NCBI RefSeq assembly: GCF_016862895.1
Contig: NZ_BONV01000003.1
Coordinates: 310,001-374,000 of the forward strand
DNA: 64,000 nucleotides
Origin: Planotetraspora kaengkrachanensis
Lineage (GTDB): Bacteria > Actinomycetota > Actinomycetes > Streptosporangiales > Streptosporangiaceae
Direction: 5' to 3'
Below the pieces are notes generated by a model. The model worked only from the letters and a program-made list of their open reading frames with translations, searched no databases and had not been told where the DNA came from. Positions 1 through 7,892 of the stretch are shown one piece after another. How positions within the stretch are numbered: the stretch's first letter is position 1; each line of letters begins with the position of its first letter. Both the position numbers and the translations under genes were made by a program.

Positions 1-1
1 G

Positions 2-742
2 TCCCTGTTCATCGCCCGGAGGTCCGGCCAGACGTGGCAGGTCGCGTCGGCCGGCGTCGAGGACTTCGCGCGGTTCGTACGGCAGGCGCCCACGACGGTG
101 GTCCCGGCGGACGAGCGGCCGTTCCTGGAGCAGTACGGCGAGGCCTCGTCGGCCAAGGAAGGCGTCGCCACCGGGATGACGCTTCCGTGGAGCGCGGGTC
201 AGTCGTGGACGATGCGGTCCCTCGGCGGAGTCGACGCCCTGCAGTTCAGCGGTGGCGACGGCCGTGTCCTCGCCCCCGCACCGGGCAGGCTCTACCGCCT
301 CTGCGCACGCTCAGCCAGCCAGAGCATGCTTCTGCTGATCCACGCCGACGGCCTGGCCTCCGAGTACTACCAGATGGCCGACGTCGCCGATGTCAAGGAA
401 GGCACCCTCATACAGGAGGGCGGCTATCTCGGGCATACGGGAACCGCACGGCCCTGCGGCGGCGCGGCGCCGGCCTCGGGGCCCGCGACGGTGGACTTCA
501 CCCTCTTCAGCGGTGCGAGCCTGATGCCGCTCGAGGGCACGCGGATCGGCGGCTGGACCCTGCACACCGCCGGGGACCAGGTCTGGGCCGATCGTTCCGG
601 TCTGCGGGTGAACGCGGGCAACCCGTTGCTCAACTTCGGGACCGACGCCCCTCCTTCACCGAGCCCCCGTCCTCCGTCCGCCACGCCGTCCCTCCGATCT
701 CCTTCGGCCAGTCCGTCCCCCCGGCCGACTCATTCGCGCTGA
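2..742 (+). CDS. M23-peptidase-like (LasA-type) protein with lost catalytic residues; 5' end outside window
   Basis: The frame is open from base 2, so the N-terminus and any signal peptide lie outside; 246 residues are visible. The middle follows the LasA/M23 beta-fold (LPWSAGQSW, GDGRVLAPAPG, LGHTGT). Active relatives carry metal and catalytic residues in ALDF, YYHL and PHVHF-type motifs; here these read ALQF, YYQM and ATVDF, so peptidase activity is very unlikely. The last ~35 residues are a Pro/Ser-rich tail. The stop is 8 nt before the ferric-reductase-like gene, suggesting one operon. It may be a non-catalytic cell-wall-binding module; function inferred only. Confidence 0.7.
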   Translation, partial: SLFIARRSGQTWQVASAGVEDFARFVRQAPTTVVPADERPFLEQYGEASSAKEGVATGMTLPWSAGQSWTMRSLGGVDALQFSGGDGRVLAPAPGRLYRLCARSASQSMLLLIHADGLASEYYQMADVADVKEGTLIQEGGYLGHTGTARPCGGAAPASGPATVDFTLFSGASLMPLEGTRIGGWTLHTAGDQVWADRSGLRVNAGNPLLNFGTDAPPSPSPRPPSATPSLRSPSASPSPRPTHSR

Positions 743-750
743 GGACGCCC

Positions 751-1560
751 ATGGAGCAACATCACGTACTTGCCAGGCGAACAGCCCGCACCTCCCGGAG
801 CAGGAAGGTCGTGCGGGCCTTCCTGCTCTGTGCGGCCCTCGCCGGGATCGTGGCCGCCGGATTCACGGAACAGGGAGCCGGCGTCGTCGTCCGCATCCGC
901 GCCTTCCTGGAGTTCTATTCCGGCGTCTTCGCACTCGTCGCGCTGAGCGCGGCGGTGGTGGTGGGCCTGGCGGCCTCCGAGCGTTTCATGCCGATCAGGC
1001 TCCGCATCCTCGCCCAGTCCGCGCACCGGGCCACAGCCGTCATGTCGATGAGCTTCCTGGTCGCGCATGTGCTCCTCAAGATCCTCCAAGGGCACGCGTC
1101 GATGCTGGACGTCGTCGTGCCGTTCGACGGCGGGCAGGAGCGCGCCGTCTGGATCGGTCTGGGGACGATCGCGAGCGACATGATGATCATCATCTTCGCC
1201 ACCGGGGTCGCCCGCGGCAGATTCATCGGTCAGGGGCGACCCTGGACGTGGCGGGTCCTCCACATCGCCGCGTACCTCTGCTGGCCGATCGCCATCGTGC
1301 ACGGGCTGAACGCCGGCCGGGCGGCGAAGGACTGGGTGACCCTCAGCTACACGGCCTGTTTCCTGCTGGTCGCCGTCATGGCTCTCGCCAGGCTCGCCTC
1401 CTGGGCGCGCAGGCGCGGTACGACGCGCCGGCGAGAGGTCCGGGCGCCGAACCGCGCCGCCCGGGATTCGCTGGTCACGGAGGCGCAGGGCGTCCCCGAC
1501 GAACAGTTCTGGGCTGAGCTCAAGGCTGAGGCGGCGCAATGGACCGGGAGTAACAAGTGA
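751..1560 (+). CDS. Ferric-reductase-like transmembrane haem protein
   Basis: 269 aa. About six membrane helices are visible (around residues 24-42, 52-72, 90-110, 130-150, 165-185 and 190-212). Histidines in SAHR and LVAH, and in LHIA and IVHG, are placed as in the bis-haem b core of ferric-reductase-like domains. No flavin or NAD domain is present in this chain. The downstream flavoprotein starts inside its stop (GTGA overlap), so translational coupling and a joint electron-transfer complex are likely. The start at 751 was chosen because the preceding gene ends at 742 and the basic N-terminus leads straight into helix 1. The electron acceptor is unknown. Confidence 0.8.
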   Translation: MEQHHVLARRTARTSRSRKVVRAFLLCAALAGIVAAGFTEQGAGVVVRIRAFLEFYSGVFALVALSAAVVVGLAASERFMPIRLRILAQSAHRATAVMSMSFLVAHVLLKILQGHASMLDVVVPFDGGQERAVWIGLGTIASDMMIIIFATGVARGRFIGQGRPWTWRVLHIAAYLCWPIAIVHGLNAGRAAKDWVTLSYTACFLLVAVMALARLASWARRRGTTRRREVRAPNRAARDSLVTEAQGVPDEQFWAELKAEAAQWTGSNK

Positions 1561-3059
1561 GCGGCGCTCAGGAGATCCTCACCATCGGCCCGGCGCGGCT
1601 CTTCCACGGCCTTGACCGCCTGCAACGGCTGAACCTCGCCGCCCACCGCGAGCGTCACCGGTCCGTGGCCCGGCTCTCCCTGCGCGAACTCGTCGCGCTG
1701 GCCGGAGAGGTCGACCTCCGCGGCCGCGGCGGCGCAGGCTTCCCCTTCGCCCGCAAGCTCACGGCGGTCGGCCAGGCGGCCGAGCGCCGGAACGTCCGGC
1801 CTGTGGTGCTCGTCAACGCGACAGAGGGCGAGCCCGCCAGCGCCAAGGACAAGGCGCTTCTGGCCCGGACACCGCATCTCGTCCTGGACGGGGCCGTACT
1901 CGCCGCACGCGCACTGAGCGCGCGCGAGATCGTCATAGGCGTCACGGACGGCGGTGTCCCCGGGCGCTCCATCTCGACCGCGATACAGGACGCGGGCCTG
2001 TCCGGTTCCGTCAGGCTCGTCCGCCTGCCGGAGCGGTTCATCACCGGGGAGGGAGGCGCTCTGGTCAGAGGGGTGAACGGCGAGACGCCCATCCCGCCGG
2101 GCCGGAAGGTCCGGGCCGCGGAGAGCGGCGTCGACGGCCTGCCGACGCTGTTGTCCAACGCCGAGACGTTCGCCCAGTTGGCCGTTCTGGCCGAGCTCGG
2201 GCCGGAGGGTTACCGGGCGACGGGCACCGGAACCGAGCCGGGCACGGTCCTGCTCACCGTGACCGTCCCGGGTCATGGGCGGGTCGTGGTGGAGACCCCG
2301 ACCGGCGTCCCGCTCGCTGAGGTGCTCCGCCGGTGCGGGGTGTCCGCGGGCCAGGGTGTCATGGTCGGCGGCTACCACGGCGCGTGGCTCTCTCCGGCCG
2401 GGGCCGCCACGGTCGCGGTGTCACGGGAGTCCATGGCCGAGGCCGGGGCCGCGCTGGGCGCCGGCATCATCGTGCCGCTGGAGCAGGGGACATGCCCGCT
2501 GGGCGAGGTCGCCAGGGTCGCGGACTATCTCGGGGCCGAGTCGGCGGGTCAGTGCGGGCCCTGCAGACTCGGGCTGCCCGCCATCGCCCGGTCCTTCTCC
2601 TCGCTCGCCGCGGGCAGTGACGGCGCCGAGGCGCTGTTGGCCGTCAAGCAGGCGAGCGGGGTGGTCCGCGGGCGTGGGGCCTGTCACCATCCGGACGGCG
2701 CGACCAGATTCCTGCTCTCCGCCCTCGATGTCTTCTCCGAGGATGTCGCCGCGCACGTGGCCGGAGGCGGATGCGGCCGGCCCGTGCGCGGACTGCTGCC
2801 GGTTCCCGGGGAGGAGGTCCAGGAGACGACGACCGGACTGCGGCTGACAGTCGACTGGTCTCGGTGCGCGGGGCACGGTCTGTGCGGCCATATCGTTCCC
2901 GACCTCGTGCAGCTCGACGGCTTCGGTTATCCGGTGCTCACCGATGCCGCGGTGCCCGCCCGGCATCTCCGGGGCGCTCTGCGGGCGGCCGACATGTGTC
3001 CCGCCCTCGCCCTCGGGCTGACCAGGGCGCCTTCGACGGCGGGACACGGCCGCGCCTGA
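1557..3059 (+). CDS. NuoF-like NADH dehydrogenase flavoprotein fused to a C-terminal ferredoxin
   Basis: 500 aa, GTG start overlapping the previous stop. The NADH/FMN region of complex I 51-kDa proteins is clear: GRGGAGFPFARKL near residue 56 and NATEGEPASAKDKA near 100. An SLBB-like segment follows, then the Fe-S helical bundle. The usual ESCGxCxPCR reads ESAGQCGPCR, so one of four N3-cluster cysteines is missing; GACHHPDG supplies another. The last ~80 residues are a small ferredoxin with CAGHGLC and a late CP, a 3Fe-4S-type pattern. It probably oxidises NAD(P)H and passes electrons via the ferredoxin to the membrane haem protein upstream. No other complex I subunits are nearby, so this is not respiratory Nuo. 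Confidence 0.85.
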   Translation: MSGAQEILTIGPARLFHGLDRLQRLNLAAHRERHRSVARLSLRELVALAGEVDLRGRGGAGFPFARKLTAVGQAAERRNVRPVVLVNATEGEPASAKDKALLARTPHLVLDGAVLAARALSAREIVIGVTDGGVPGRSISTAIQDAGLSGSVRLVRLPERFITGEGGALVRGVNGETPIPPGRKVRAAESGVDGLPTLLSNAETFAQLAVLAELGPEGYRATGTGTEPGTVLLTVTVPGHGRVVVETPTGVPLAEVLRRCGVSAGQGVMVGGYHGAWLSPAGAATVAVSRESMAEAGAALGAGIIVPLEQGTCPLGEVARVADYLGAESAGQCGPCRLGLPAIARSFSSLAAGSDGAEALLAVKQASGVVRGRGACHHPDGATRFLLSALDVFSEDVAAHVAGGGCGRPVRGLLPVPGEEVQETTTGLRLTVDWSRCAGHGLCGHIVPDLVQLDGFGYPVLTDAAVPARHLRGALRAADMCPALALGLTRAPSTAGHGRA

Positions 3060-3093
3060 GCCGCCGGGAGCCGAGCGTGGCACCTGCGAGTTC

Positions 3094-3957
3094 TCAGCCG
3101 GGCTCGCGGCCCGTCAGTTCGCTGACGGCCTCGACGAACACCGGCCACAACTCGCGGGGCATGTCGTGCCCCATGCCCGGGAACGTCAGCAGCTTGGCCC
3201 CCGGGATCGCGTCGGCGGTCGCGGCTCCGCCGGGGGGCGTCACCAGCGGGTCGTCCTCACCATGGATCACCAGTGCGGGGATCGTGAGCCCGCGCAGCCC
3301 CTCCGTCCTGTCGGGAGAGGCGAGGATCGCCGTGAGCTGGCGGGCCACGCCCTGCGGGTCGTATCCCCGGTCGTAGCTGTCCCGCGCCATCCGGGCGAGG
3401 CGCTCGGCGTCCATCGCGTAGCCCGGTGAGCCGATGACCCGCCACGACGCGAGGGCGCGCTCCGCGGCGGCCTCCCGGTCCGGTGACGGAGGCGTGAGCA
3501 GCGCCGCCATGGCCGCCTCTGTCGGCGGCCCGACCCTCGGGCCGGTCGTCGACATGATGGACGTCAGCGTGCGGACGCGGCCCGGGTGCCCGATGGCGAG
3601 GCACTGGGCGATCATTCCGCCCATCGAGACCCCGACCACGTGGGCGCTCGTCCAGCCGAGGGCGTCCAGCAGCCCGGCGGTGTCGTCCGCCATGTCCGCG
3701 AGCAGATACGGGGCGCCCGACGTGTCGCCGCCGAGCGCCGCCATGAGATCGGCCGGCTCCTCGAGATGGGTGGACAGGCCCACGTCTCGGTTGTCGTACC
3801 TGACGACGTGGTGGCCGGCGTCGACCAGCAGGCCGATGAAGTCCTCGTCCCACCCGATCATCTGCATTCCGAGCCCCATGATCAGCAGCAGGGGCCGCCC
3901 TTCGGGGGAGCCGAAGGACTCGTAGCAGATCTCGATCCCGTTGGCCGTCGCACGCAT
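3094..3957 (-). CDS. Alpha/beta-hydrolase
   Basis: 287 aa, complete alpha/beta-hydrolase fold. The nucleophile elbow GVSMGG lies near residue 110, the acid in GEDDPLV near 235 and the catalytic histidine in GMGHD near 265. The N-terminus reads TANGIEICYESFG followed by the oxyanion strand LLLIMGLG, typical of esterase/haloperoxidase-like hydrolases. Substrate cannot be told. It is convergent with the NuoF-like gene and divergent from the MFS exporter. A 6-bp-arm inverted repeat sits just upstream of its ATG. Confidence 0.85.
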   Translation of the reverse strand: MRATANGIEICYESFGSPEGRPLLLIMGLGMQMIGWDEDFIGLLVDAGHHVVRYDNRDVGLSTHLEEPADLMAALGGDTSGAPYLLADMADDTAGLLDALGWTSAHVVGVSMGGMIAQCLAIGHPGRVRTLTSIMSTTGPRVGPPTEAAMAALLTPPSPDREAAAERALASWRVIGSPGYAMDAERLARMARDSYDRGYDPQGVARQLTAILASPDRTEGLRGLTIPALVIHGEDDPLVTPPGGAATADAIPGAKLLTFPGMGHDMPRELWPVFVEAVSELTGREPG

Positions 3958-3963
3958 GCGAAA

Positions 3964-3978
3964 CAGAATCTCATTCTG
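3964..3978. promoter_or_regulatory. Inverted repeat before the hydrolase start
   Basis: CAGAAT-CTC-ATTCTG is a perfect 6-bp-arm palindrome 6 bp upstream of the hydrolase ATG. Its position would let a bound protein block translation initiation or early transcription. No regulator can be assigned. Confidence 0.35.
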
Positions 3979-4035
3979 CTATGCCCTCGGCAAGGACCTC
4001 CCGTCGGGCACATCGCCAGGGAGGCTAAAGTTGTG

Positions 4036-4048
4036 TTAGTACAACTAA
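4036..4048. promoter_or_regulatory. Candidate MarR operator upstream of the MFS-marR operon
   Basis: TTAGT-ACA-ACTAA is an AT-rich palindrome in a GC-rich background, ending 2 bp before the SD sequence GAGGAG (4051-4056) of the MFS gene. MarR regulators encoded with an exporter usually bind such short palindromes and repress their own operon. Assignment to the 5479 regulator is inference. Confidence 0.5.
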
Positions 4049-4063
4049 TTGAGGAGTAACCGC

Positions 4064-5482
4064 ATGTCCCGCCGAAGGCGGATTCTCGTTCTGCTGATCT
4101 GCTGCATGAGCCTGCTCATCGTCGCGTTGGACAACACGATCGTGAACGTGGCCCTGCCCTCGCTCGGGCACGAGTTACGCGCCCCCGTCTCCGGCCTGCA
4201 GTGGACGATCGACGCGTACACGCTCACGCTCGCGAGCCTCCTCATGTTGTCGGGATCCACGGCGGACCGCATCGGCCGCCGGCGTACCTTCCAGACCGGC
4301 CTGGTCGCCTTCACGGCCGGTTCCCTGCTGTGCAGCCTCGCACCCAGCCTCACCTGGCTCGTCGTCTTCCGCATCGTGCAGGCGGTGGGCGGCTCCATGC
4401 TCAACCCCGTCGCGATGTCGATCATCACCAACACCTTCACCGACCGCCGCGAACGGGCGCAGGCGATCGGCGTGTGGGGCGGCGTGGTGGGGATCAGCAT
4501 GGCGCTCGGGCCCGTCATCGGCGGCCTGCTCACCGACACCGTCGGCTGGCGGGCCATCTTCTGGATCAATGTGCCGATCGGCGTACTGGCCTTCCTGCTG
4601 ACGTGGAAGTTCGTGCCCGAGTCCAAGGCGAAGAAGGCGCGCCGCATCGACCCCGTCGGGCAGGCGCTGGTGATCGTCCTGCTGGCCTCCCTGACCTACG
4701 GGATCATCGAAGGACCCGGAACCGGCTGGACCTCCCCGCTGATCCTCGCCTGCTTCTCCGTCACGGTGCTCACCCTCGCGTTCCTGATCGTCTACGAGTA
4801 CCGCCGGGAGGAGCCCCTCATCGACGTGCGGTTCTTCCGGAGCGCGCCGTTCTCCGGGGCGGCGGCGATCGCGGTGTGCGGATTCGCCGGCCTCGGCTCC
4901 TTCCTGTTCCTCAACACGCTCTATCTGCAGAGCAACCGCGGGTTCACCGCGCTCGAGGCCGGGCTCTGCACGCTGCCGATCGCGCTGATGGCGATGGTCT
5001 TCGGGCCGTTGTCCGGCCGTCTCGTGGGGATCCGCGGGCCGAGGCCGTCCCTGCTCATCGCCGGCGTCTGCATCACCGTGACGGGCGTCCTGCTCGCACA
5101 GGTCGCGCTGCACACGTCACTCGTCCTGCTGCTGGCCGTCTTCGCGGTGTTCGGTCTCGGGTTCGGGATGCTCAACCCGCCGATCACCAACACCGCCGTC
5201 TCGGGGATGCCGCTCGAGCAGGCCGGGGTGGCCGCCGCCGTCGCCTCGACGAGCCGCCAGATCGGCCAGTCGCTCGGCGTGGCGATCGTGGGGTCCGTCG
5301 TGGCCACGGCCGGTCACGGCGCGGAATTCATGCCCGCGGCCCACATCGGCTGGTGGATCATTGCGGGGTACGGCGCGCTCATCCTGGGCTTCGCCCTCCT
5401 GACCACCGGCCGCTGGGCGCAAGGCACCGCGGCCCGAACAGCGGAGCGTCTCAAGACCATGGAAACGGTGACGGTCCCATGA
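4064..5482 (+). CDS. MFS drug exporter, DHA2 (EmrB/QacA) type
   Basis: 472 aa, of a length and hydropathy fitting 14 membrane helices. The first helix carries the DHA2 signature LDNTIVNVALP; motif A-like DRIGRRR and the motif C segment with GPVIGGLLTDTVGWR follow. It should act as a proton-coupled efflux pump in the plasma membrane. An in-frame TTG lies at 4049, but ATG 4064 has GAGGAG 7 nt upstream and is preferred. The stop overlaps the downstream marR start (ATGA). Substrate not predictable. Confidence 0.9.
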   Translation: MSRRRRILVLLICCMSLLIVALDNTIVNVALPSLGHELRAPVSGLQWTIDAYTLTLASLLMLSGSTADRIGRRRTFQTGLVAFTAGSLLCSLAPSLTWLVVFRIVQAVGGSMLNPVAMSIITNTFTDRRERAQAIGVWGGVVGISMALGPVIGGLLTDTVGWRAIFWINVPIGVLAFLLTWKFVPESKAKKARRIDPVGQALVIVLLASLTYGIIEGPGTGWTSPLILACFSVTVLTLAFLIVYEYRREEPLIDVRFFRSAPFSGAAAIAVCGFAGLGSFLFLNTLYLQSNRGFTALEAGLCTLPIALMAMVFGPLSGRLVGIRGPRPSLLIAGVCITVTGVLLAQVALHTSLVLLLAVFAVFGLGFGMLNPPITNTAVSGMPLEQAGVAAAVASTSRQIGQSLGVAIVGSVVATAGHGAEFMPAAHIGWWIIAGYGALILGFALLTTGRWAQGTAARTAERLKTMETVTVP

Positions 5483-5958
5483 GCGGCGACAGGCAGACGG
5501 CGGCCAGGGTCTGGCAGGGCATCCGCGCCCTGGTCCTGGACGCGCACGACCGGCGCAAGGAGGTCTGCGAGGCCCTCGGCATGAGCTTCGTCCGGGCCAA
5601 GGCCCTGCGCCGTCTCGTCCGCGGCCCGCTGACCCTGCGCGACCTGGCCGAGCACCTCGCCACCGACGCTCCGTACACCAGCGTGGTGGTCGCCGACCTG
5701 GAGCGGCGCGGGATGGTGGAACGGGCGACGCATCCCGGCGACCGGCGGGCGAAGATCGTGACGATCACGCCCGCGGGGGCGGAGGCGGCGGCGCTGGCCG
5801 AGCGGATCCTGGGCGAGCCGCCCGATCCCCTGCTGTCCCTCGACGCCGGCGACCTGGCCGCCCTCGACCGGATCGTGGCGGCGATCCACCGGGAGGGCGA
5901 GGCCGGCGCACAAGACCGCCCGGCCGGCGTCACCGCGGGAGCCGGGCGCGAGAGCTAG
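5479..5958 (+). CDS. MarR-family transcriptional regulator
   Basis: 159 aa winged-helix protein. The recognition region spans LTLRDLAEHLATDAPYTSVVVADLERRGMVER (quoted in part: ALR RLVRGPLTL precedes it), and the wing has HPGDRRAKIV with the DxR motif typical of MarR. Its start overlaps the exporter stop, so it is probably a local repressor of the pump and of itself. The TAG stop lies within the CTAG target duplication of the adjacent MITE. With the MITE removed, the same stop would remain, so the protein end was not altered. Confidence 0.85.
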   Translation: MSGDRQTAARVWQGIRALVLDAHDRRKEVCEALGMSFVRAKALRRLVRGPLTLRDLAEHLATDAPYTSVVVADLERRGMVERATHPGDRRAKIVTITPAGAEAAALAERILGEPPDPLLSLDAGDLAALDRIVAAIHREGEAGAQDRPAGVTAGAGRES

Positions 5959-6116
5959 GGAGTGTCTGACAAATGCTGCCCGTCGCGAGCGTGGATCCAG
6001 ATGGATGCACCGCAAGGCGGAGGAGGAGGTCGGAGCGGAGCCTCCGGCCGACGACGACAACGAAGCGAGGCGCCATCTGGGCCGCGCGCAGCAGGGCTTG
6101 ATTTGTCAGACAGGAC
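5959..6116. mobile_element. 158-bp MITE with 4-bp CTAG target duplication
   Basis: Terminal inverted repeats TGTCTGACAAAT (5963-5974) and ATTTGTCAGACA (6101-6112) lie 4 bp inside the ends, and the element is bounded on both sides by CTAG (5955-5958, 6117-6120). A second inverted pair, CCAGATGG (5997-6004) and CCATCTGG (6073-6080), makes the whole element foldable. No transposase is encoded, so it would have moved in trans. YTAR-type 4-bp targets are known for IS5-group transposases, making that family the likely helper (inference). Confidence 0.75.
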
Positions 6117-6144
6117 CTAGTCCCTGTCTCCCTGGTCCGGGGCG

Positions 6145-6615
6145 TCACACGGGGGTGAGGCCCGCTCCGGCCAGGACCCGCCTGCCCTCGTCGGACAGGA
6201 CGAGATCGATGAACTCCCGCGCGAGGACAAGGTGGGCGGTCTCCGGAGCGGATCCGATCAGGTAGTCGCCCTGATCGTCACGGGCGAAGACCCGCGACGA
6301 CGGCGCGCCCGACCGCCGCATCGCCGGCGCGCCCGCGGCCGCGAAGACGTCGGCGCCCTCGCCGCGGGCGATCCGCTGGGCCAGGGCGTCGCTGTCCCCG
6401 AAGGTGAACCGCACGGACTCCTGAGGATGCGACGCTTCGAAGGACCGGCCGAGTGATGTGAAGGGACCGGTCAGGGCGGCCGCCGCGAACACCGTCAGCG
6501 TCTGCCTCTCCTTCCCGGCGCACGCCGAGGCGACAAGAACGAGCGCGAGGACCGCGGCGAACGCGCGCGTGAGCGCGGACGGGCGTCCGGCTCCACGACC
6601 TGAGCTGAGTCCCAC
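6145..6615 (-). pseudogene. ModA-like molybdate-binding lipoprotein with large internal deletion
   Basis: 156 residues against about 250 in ModA. The N-terminus has a lipoprotein signal (LVASACAG) and the family start LTVFAAAALTGPF, then GDSDALAQRIARGEGADVFAAAG. After VFARDD the sequence jumps directly to the family C-terminus, AREFIDLVLSDEGRRVLAGAG. About 90-100 central residues, including most of lobe 2 and the hinge, are missing in frame. No modB or modC is adjacent. It could still be translated, but oxyanion binding is improbable. It lies beside the MITE. Confidence 0.7.
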
Positions 6616-6670
6616 GTTCGACCTCCTGCAGCGGCTTCGCCGGGCGCGGGATGTCGAGCGTACCCGTTCG

Positions 6671-7099
6671 CTACCCCGCCGGAGTGGGGCTCTTCCTGTG
6701 GTCCATCAGGTGGAGGTCCCCGCCGATCTCCTGCCGGAGCTTGTCGAGCACGGGCCGGGGAGCCAGCGCGGTCCACAGGTTCCCGACCAGGTGGGGACTG
6801 TACTCGGGCGCCTGGTCCATCCAGTCGTCCTTCCCCTTCTGGGTCGCGAACGTCGTGATGAAGAACGTGCCGATGGAGGTCGTGCAGTAGCCCTGACGCA
6901 GTTCCTTGGCGTCGATCTGGATCTTCGGGGTGCATCCGGCCCTGGCGGCCAGCAGTTCCACCGTGGGCGGAGGGGCCTGGGCCGCGGGCGGGGGCGCCTG
7001 CTCGGCCGTGCACGCGACGGCGAACAGCAGGGCGGGGACGAGCAGCAGGGCGGGGGTGGCGAGCCGTCCGGCACGCGCCCCTGGGCGTGAAATTCTCAT
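6671..7099 (-). CDS. Small lipoprotein of unknown function
   Basis: 142 aa from ATG 7099; a longer frame runs upstream but would bury the signal peptide. A basic N-terminus and hydrophobic stretch end in the lipobox-like AVAC, followed by a Pro/Ala-rich spacer. The remainder has two further cysteines (AGCTPK and YCTTS) that may pair. I do not recognise the family. It ends just before the ModA-like remnant, on the same strand. Confidence 0.55.
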   Translation of the reverse strand: MRISRPGARAGRLATPALLLVPALLFAVACTAEQAPPPAAQAPPPTVELLAARAGCTPKIQIDAKELRQGYCTTSIGTFFITTFATQKGKDDWMDQAPEYSPHLVGNLWTALAPRPVLDKLRQEIGGDLHLMDHRKSPTPAG

Positions 7100-7247
7100 C
7101 ACCTTCGAGGTACGCGGGATCCGCGACCCCGGTTCAACGGTCACCTCTTTACTCAATAAGGGGAAATTTCGGCATATCGCACAAGGGTCCACATACGTGG
7201 CACCCGGAAGACTTTGTACGAAGCCCCTGAATGGGAGGAGAACGACC

Positions 7248-7838
7248 TTGAGTGTCAAGTCTTCCGCCAAAGCCCGCTCCGGTGGCGGCAGCCAGCCCTG
7301 GCTGCATCAGAAGGGTATGGAGATCCAGGAGTTCGGGACCGTGCGGCAGTTCCCCGTCGGTCTCTCCATGGAGACCCGGATGCACTCGTGCCAGCGGCTC
7401 AACCAGATCCTGGCCGACACCCAGATCCTCTACAGCCTCTACAAGAAGCACCACTGGCTGATGCGCGGGCCGACCTTCTACCAGCTCCACCTGCTCCTCG
7501 ACAAACACGCCGAGGAACAGCTCGAACTGGTCGACAAGCTCGCCGAGCGGGTCCAGACCCTCGGCGGCGTCGCCGTGGGCGATCCCCGGCACGTCGCGGA
7601 GATCACAGTGATCAAGCGGCCGCCGGACGGCGTGGAAGAGGTCCCGGCGATGTTGTCGCGTCTGCTGGAGGCGCACGAGATGATCCTCGTCGCCGCCCAC
7701 GACGCCGCCGCGACCGCCGACGAGAAGGGCGATGACGGGACCAACGACCTGCTGGTCTCCGACATCATCCGGACGGGCGAGCTGCAGGCGTGGTTCCTGG
7801 CGGAGCACCTGGTCGACACCCCGCTCATCCACGCCTGA
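7248..7838 (+). CDS. dps: Dps-family DNA-binding ferritin-like protein
   Basis: 196 aa. The start is a TTG at 7248 with the strong SD GGAGGAG 7 nt upstream. The Dps ferroxidase signature is clear: YKKHHWLMRGPTFY followed by LHLLLDKHAEE near residues 65-90, giving the His/Asp/Glu ligands shared between two subunits. The N-terminal ~25 residues are basic and flexible (KSSAKARSGGG) and may contact DNA. Dps proteins store iron and consume hydrogen peroxide in 12-mers, protecting the nucleoid. It is a single gene, divergent from the lipoprotein. Confidence 0.9.
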   Translation: MSVKSSAKARSGGGSQPWLHQKGMEIQEFGTVRQFPVGLSMETRMHSCQRLNQILADTQILYSLYKKHHWLMRGPTFYQLHLLLDKHAEEQLELVDKLAERVQTLGGVAVGDPRHVAEITVIKRPPDGVEEVPAMLSRLLEAHEMILVAAHDAAATADEKGDDGTNDLLVSDIIRTGELQAWFLAEHLVDTPLIHA

Positions 7839-7856
7839 TCAGTTTCCGGACGGCGG

Positions 7857-7892
7857 GCTCATCTCAGTGCTCATCTCATGGCTCATCTCATG
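7857..7892. repeat. Three 12-bp tandem repeats at the end of the CapA-like gene
   Basis: GCTCATCTCA occurs at 7857, 7869 and 7881 with an exact 12-bp period. The third copy contains the stop codon of the leftward CapA-like gene (7883-7885). Probably replication slippage in the short space between two convergent genes. Confidence 0.7.
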
